Shown: piece by piece, positions 39,075 to 42,515 of the stretch
How positions within the stretch are numbered: the first letter of the stretch is position 1
How the letters are laid out: each line of letters opens with the position of its first letter
From: an uncultured Bacilli bacterium
Lineage (GTDB): Bacteria > Bacillota_I > Bacilli_A > RF39 > UBA660
Direction of reading: 5' to 3'
Assembly (NCBI GenBank): GCA_944371995.1
Contig: CALVYD010000014.1
Location: 1 to 42,515 of the forward strand
DNA length: 42,515 bases
Translations under genes and position numbers: made by a program
The notes under the pieces: generated by a model
Told to the model about the DNA's origin: nothing
What the model saw: the letters and a program-made list of their open reading frames with translations, nothing else
Databases searched by the model: none

Positions 39075-39153
39075 AGTCTAGTGATATATTTTTTAAAAAT
39101 GTATAAAAAGTCACTTACTTGTCACTTACATTATCATATACTTATCACTAAGA
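39075..39153. promoter_or_regulatory. Phased direct repeats upstream of the ABC/FtsX operon
   Basis: Four similar 9-mers start at 39110 (GTCACTTAC), 39121 (GTCACTTAC), 39133 (ATCATATAC) and 39144 (ATCACTAAG), i.e. 11, 12 and 11 bases apart, about one DNA turn each. An oppositely oriented related site (CTAGTGATA, 39079-39087) lies to the left. This layout is common for OmpR-family response regulators, and such a regulator starts at 42470. The ABC gene follows at 39166. Confidence 0.55.
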
Positions 39154-39165
39154 AAGGAAGATAGT

Positions 39166-39837
39166 ATGGAAATATTAAAAGTAGAACATCTTTCCAAAGT
39201 CTATGGGAAAGGTGAAAATAAAGTAGTTGCTTTAGATGATGTTTCTTTTTCAGTAGAAAAAGGAGAGTTTGTTGCAATCGTTGGAGCAAGTGGATCTGGT
39301 AAATCTACATTACTTCATTTAATTGGTGGAGTAGATAGACCAACGAAAGGAGAAGTGTTTATTGCTGGTAAAAATATTTATCAGTTAAATGATGATAAAC
39401 TAGCTATTTTTAGAAGAAGACAAATAGGGCTAGTTTATCAATTCTATAATTTAATACCAATATTAAATGTAGAAGAAAATATTACATTGCCATTAGAATT
39501 AGATAATCGGGAAGTAGATAGAGAAAATTTAGAAAACTTATTAAAATTATTAGGATTAGAAAATAGAAGAGATCATTTGCCTAATGAATTATCTGGCGGT
39601 CAGCAACAAAGAACATCTATTGGTAGAGCTTTGATTACGAATCCGTCCATTCTTTTAGCAGATGAGCCAACCGGTAACTTAGATTCTAAGGCTAGCGATG
39701 AGATTGTCGCTTTATTGAAAAAGTCAAATAAAGATTATAATCAAACTATTATTATGATTACCCATAATATGGAAATAGCGAGTGCTGCAGATAGAATTAT
39801 TAGGATAGAAGACGGAAAGATTGTTAAGGAGGATTAG
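39166..39837 (+). CDS. ABC transporter ATP-binding protein (MacB/LolD type)
   Basis: This 223-residue ATPase has Walker A GASGSGKSTLLHLIGG (~39-54), the Q-loop in VYQFYNLIPILNVEENI (~89-105), signature ELSGGQQQRTSIGRAL (~142-157) and Walker B ILLADEPTGNLDSK. It belongs to the compact group that works with FtsX-type permeases for antimicrobial peptide resistance, lipoprotein handling or division. It overlaps nothing but is two bases before the large permease. The likely partner for control is the two-component regulator beginning at 42470. Confidence 0.95.
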   Translation: MEILKVEHLSKVYGKGENKVVALDDVSFSVEKGEFVAIVGASGSGKSTLLHLIGGVDRPTKGEVFIAGKNIYQLNDDKLAIFRRRQIGLVYQFYNLIPILNVEENITLPLELDNREVDRENLENLLKLLGLENRRDHLPNELSGGQQQRTSIGRALITNPSILLADEPTGNLDSKASDEIVALLKKSNKDYNQTIIMITHNMEIASAADRIIRIEDGKIVKED

Positions 39838-39839
39838 TT

Positions 39840-42416
39840 ATGAAAATACTTAACAAGCTATCTAAGAAAAATCTATTACTAAATAAAAAAAGAAGCATTG
39901 GTACACTCATTGGAGTTATTTTATCTGTTGCCCTAATTTGTGCAACTGTAGGACTATTTATTAGTTTTCGAACAGCTTTAATAGAGTCAGCTATTGCTAG
40001 TAGAGGTAATTACCATATTGCTTTATATAATGAGTCCGAAGAAAAATTAAAAGTATTAAAGAATAACCGTGATGTTGCGAGAATTGATATTTTATATGAT
40101 ATAGGATATTCTAAGTTTCTCGATGCAACAGAAGACCGTCCTTATATTCATTTATATTCTTATCAGGATACGAAATCTTTTTCTAACTTAGCTATCCAAT
40201 TAGTAGATGGAGCATATCCTAAAGATAAAAATGAACTTCTTATTAGTGAAGAGTTGTATCTTATGAATAAGGATAAATACGCCATAGGTAATACAATTAC
40301 CTTAAATGTTGGACAAAGAAAAACTTTAGATAATTATATTATGACGAAAGAAAATCCTAAGACAGAAGAAGAGGTAATTGCTAATTCTTTCGAGATGACA
40401 TTTGTCATTACAGGAATTATGGAAAGAGATTATGAACTAGATCCACATGGAGATCCTGGAATTAGTGTTCTTACAGTAGACCTCGATAATCAAAAAATTA
40501 CGAGTCAAGATAGTATTTTCTATATTCGTATTCAAAAACCTACAGACTATGAAAAAACATTTTCTGAAATTTTAGGGAAAACCTTTCATAGTAATTCTGA
40601 AAATGAGACGGAAGACTATTCTCTTAATACAGAGTTATTAAGATGGCAAGCACTAAGATTTGATTCTCGTACTACCTCTATGCTTTATTCTGTGATGATT
40701 GTTGTCTTAGCAATCATCGTAGGCACTAGCATCTTTTGTATCAAGAATTCTTTTGATATTTCGGTTACTGAGAAAAAGAAAAGTTATGGGATGTTAGCAA
40801 GTGCTGGAGCAACTAAAAAGCAGATTAGAAAAAGTGTAGTGACGGAAAGCTTTATGCTAGGAATGATTGGAATTCCTCTAGGTATTTTATCTGGTTATCT
40901 TGCAGTATTTATTTTAGTAGGATTAGTAAACTCATTAATTGGAGATTTTATTAATAATGAAGTAGCGTTTAAGTTTTCAGTGTCTTTATTACCAGTAGTT
41001 TTGTCTATTATTTTAGGATTTGTTACGATTTATTTATCAAGTATTAGTGCTGCAAAAAAAGCAAGTCGTGTTAGTCCTATTGATTTGATAAGAAATAGAG
41101 AAGATGTTAAAATAAATAAGAAAAAATTAAAAACTCCGTTCTGGGTAAAAAAGATATTTCATGTTGGAGGAGTCATTGCTTATAAAAATTTAAAAAGAAG
41201 TAAGAAGAAATATCGTACAACAGTAATATCTTTAGCAATCAGTGTATTTGTGTTTATTAGTATGAATACATTTATGTATTATACTTTCAGAGTAACGAGT
41301 ACTTATTATGATGATTTAGATTACAATGTAATGATTACATCAAGTTTTGAAGATACTCCAAAAATGGAAGATGCTTTAAAAGTAAAAGGTACTGACGATT
41401 ATACAATGTTATATCAAAGTTCTCTTACTACTGATGGTTATTTGGAGATAGATGATTTGTCTAAATTGACTGACTTTGCGAATGATATTTTAGAAGAAGG
41501 ATTAAGAGAGCAAGGATGTTATGATGAAAGAAAAGATACTTTTGATATGAATTGTGATAAAAAACGTCAAATGAATATTATTGGTATGGATGAAAAATCT
41601 TTTAAAGAGTATGTAGATAAATTAGGTTTAAATTATAATAGTGTGAAAAATAAAGGGGTTTTAGTAAATAATTATTCATATATTAATGCTGAAGGTGTTC
41701 GAACAGAAAAAGGTATTTATAATTATAAAAAGGATGAGACAATCAAAGGTACTTATAATGGTAGTCCATTAGAAATTGATGTTTCAGAAGTTACAAATGT
41801 AAGACCAAGTGGACTTGAAAACTTTTGGGATTCTGGCGGATATTTAATTGTATCAGAAGAAGAATATCATGATTTGAGTTTTACTCCTTACATTTTAACA
41901 ATTAATGCTGATGATCCTGGACAAGTTACTTTAGATATTAATAATGAAATACCAGAATTAAGTGCAGTAAATATAGGAGAAAATGCTCAAGCAGAAAGAT
42001 CTATTTATCTCCTTACAGCAATATTCTTATATGGATTTATTGCAGTAATTACTTTGATTGGAGTAACTAATATATTTAATACAATAACATCTAATTTAGA
42101 GTTAAGACAAAAAGAGTTTGCAATGCTTAAAAGTGTTGGTATGACAAGAAAAGAATTTAATCGAATGATTAATTTAGAAACGATATTCTATTCAATAAAG
42201 GCACTTATTTATGGTGTAGCATTAGGTTCAATAGGTTCATATTTAGTATATCTTGCAACAGCAAGTAAATTGGATTATGGTTATCATTTCCCACTTTCAG
42301 CAACCATTATTTCGATTGTTGCAGTATTCATTTTAGTATTTATTATTATGAAGTATTCCATGAATAAAATTAATAAACAAAATATTATAGAAACGATTAG
42401 AAAAGATAATATTTAA
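39840..42416 (+). CDS. FtsX-domain ABC transporter permease with two large external loops
   Basis: This 858-residue permease has two four-helix FtsX-like units, each with a large extracytoplasmic loop. Unit 1 has a first helix (~20-43, IGTLIGVILSVALICATVGL), an external part to ~280 and helices to ~410, including VTEKKKSYGMLASAGATKKQ (the FtsX coupling loop). Unit 2 has a helix near ~460-485, an external part to ~735 and helices to ~850, with ELRQKEFAMLKSVGMTRKEF as its coupling loop. Such pairs with a MacB-type ATPase often serve antimicrobial peptide sensing or resistance. Substrate is not known. Confidence 0.93.
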   Translation: MKILNKLSKKNLLLNKKRSIGTLIGVILSVALICATVGLFISFRTALIESAIASRGNYHIALYNESEEKLKVLKNNRDVARIDILYDIGYSKFLDATEDRPYIHLYSYQDTKSFSNLAIQLVDGAYPKDKNELLISEELYLMNKDKYAIGNTITLNVGQRKTLDNYIMTKENPKTEEEVIANSFEMTFVITGIMERDYELDPHGDPGISVLTVDLDNQKITSQDSIFYIRIQKPTDYEKTFSEILGKTFHSNSENETEDYSLNTELLRWQALRFDSRTTSMLYSVMIVVLAIIVGTSIFCIKNSFDISVTEKKKSYGMLASAGATKKQIRKSVVTESFMLGMIGIPLGILSGYLAVFILVGLVNSLIGDFINNEVAFKFSVSLLPVVLSIILGFVTIYLSSISAAKKASRVSPIDLIRNREDVKINKKKLKTPFWVKKIFHVGGVIAYKNLKRSKKKYRTTVISLAISVFVFISMNTFMYYTFRVTSTYYDDLDYNVMITSSFEDTPKMEDALKVKGTDDYTMLYQSSLTTDGYLEIDDLSKLTDFANDILEEGLREQGCYDERKDTFDMNCDKKRQMNIIGMDEKSFKEYVDKLGLNYNSVKNKGVLVNNYSYINAEGVRTEKGIYNYKKDETIKGTYNGSPLEIDVSEVTNVRPSGLENFWDSGGYLIVSEEEYHDLSFTPYILTINADDPGQVTLDINNEIPELSAVNIGENAQAERSIYLLTAIFLYGFIAVITLIGVTNIFNTITSNLELRQKEFAMLKSVGMTRKEFNRMINLETIFYSIKALIYGVALGSIGSYLVYLATASKLDYGYHFPLSATIISIVAVFILVFIIMKYSMNKINKQNIIETIRKDNI

Positions 42417-42437
42417 AGGGAATTATTTCCCTTTTTT
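42415..42437 (+). terminator. Rho-independent terminator after the permease gene
   Basis: AAAGGGAA (42415-42422) pairs with TTCCCTTT (42427-42434) through a TTAT loop, followed by a T run. Confidence 0.85.
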
Positions 42438-42469
42438 GCTATAATAAGAGTAGATAGAAAGGAGTTCAT

Positions 42470-42515
42470 ATGAATATTTTACTTATTGAGGATAATGAAA
42501 ATATTAGTGACGGCT
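42470..42515 (+). CDS. Response regulator, N-terminal start only (cut by window end)
   Basis: Only the first 15 codons are present: MNILLIEDNENISDG. The V/I-L-L-I-EDN pattern is the standard start of an OmpR-family receiver domain, with the acidic pair ED at positions 7-8. AAAGGAG (42458-42464) is the ribosome site and TATAAT (42440-42445) a likely -10 box. Its position after the ABC/FtsX genes suggests a two-component system that controls them, with a kinase gene expected downstream. The rest lies outside the window. Confidence 0.75.
   Translation, partial: MNILLIEDNENISDG

Overview
The window is a 42.5 kb piece of an AT-rich, Gram-positive-type chromosome. Genes are packed tightly, almost all on the + strand, with GGAGG-like ribosome sites and U-tract hairpin terminators. 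One minus-strand gene encodes a small acid-soluble spore protein of the SspI type behind a sigma-G-like promoter. This points to an endospore-forming Firmicute, most likely class Bacilli, and the gene style resembles host-associated gut lineages. TGA is an ordinary stop codon here. I see no rRNA, tRNA, CRISPR array, insertion sequence or intact prophage.

Layout. (1) 1-8001 is mostly housekeeping: obgE, a frameshifted hypothetical, a Rossmann-type protein, a zinc-ribbon/HExxH protein preceded by an overlapping mini-gene, an orphan HPt-receiver protein, sspI, a YgjP-type metallopeptidase, a SpoU-family RNA methylase, rimM and trmD. (2) 8010-17613 holds a membrane-anchored protein, two tandem Gre-factor-like proteins with unusual tips, tgt, a DUF1653 protein, a 3-methyladenine glycosylase (tag), Sel1, flavodoxin-like and DUF1810 proteins, a metallo-beta-lactamase-fold hydrolase and an ABC-F ATPase. 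(3) 17700-24290 is a redox island. A TetR regulator sits behind a near-consensus promoter with two perfect palindromes. It is followed by a cyclophilin-like exported protein, flavodoxin/FMN reductase genes (two broken), a permease remnant, a cupin, an antibiotic-biosynthesis-type monooxygenase, a quinone-reductase-like flavoprotein, a membrane-anchored flavodoxin, a DUF4405 heme-type membrane protein, a carboxymuconolactone-decarboxylase-like protein and a flavin reductase. (4) 24335-30687 carries small membrane proteins, a VanZ-like protein, a YbaK-type deacylase, a broken AlkD-like gene and a GntR-ABC-permease operon with a perfect operator palindrome. (5) 30720-38213 has a decayed DinD/Bro-N gene with an SOS-like promoter, a peptidase E-like protein, a YjbR-PUA/EVE-like fusion, an exonuclease, a phosphatase and a Y-family polymerase plus YolD-like operon behind a clear LexA-type SOS box. 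(6) 38264-42515 has a lipoprotein, then an ABC ATPase and a large FtsX-type permease preceded by helically phased direct repeats, then the first codons of a response regulator cut by the window end.

How the parts fit. The translation and RNA genes (obgE, SpoU methylase, rimM, trmD, tgt) are core functions. Tag, the AlkD remnant, the DinD remnant, the exonuclease and the Y-family polymerase form a scattered repair theme with SOS-type control at two places. The redox island reads as one TetR-controlled transcription unit for handling quinones or electrophiles. Its pairing of a membrane heme-type protein with an anchored extracytoplasmic flavodoxin suggests electron transfer at the cell surface; this is inference. 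Several accessory genes carry single-base or nonsense lesions, so either this part of the genome is decaying or the assembly has indel errors; read mapping would separate the two.
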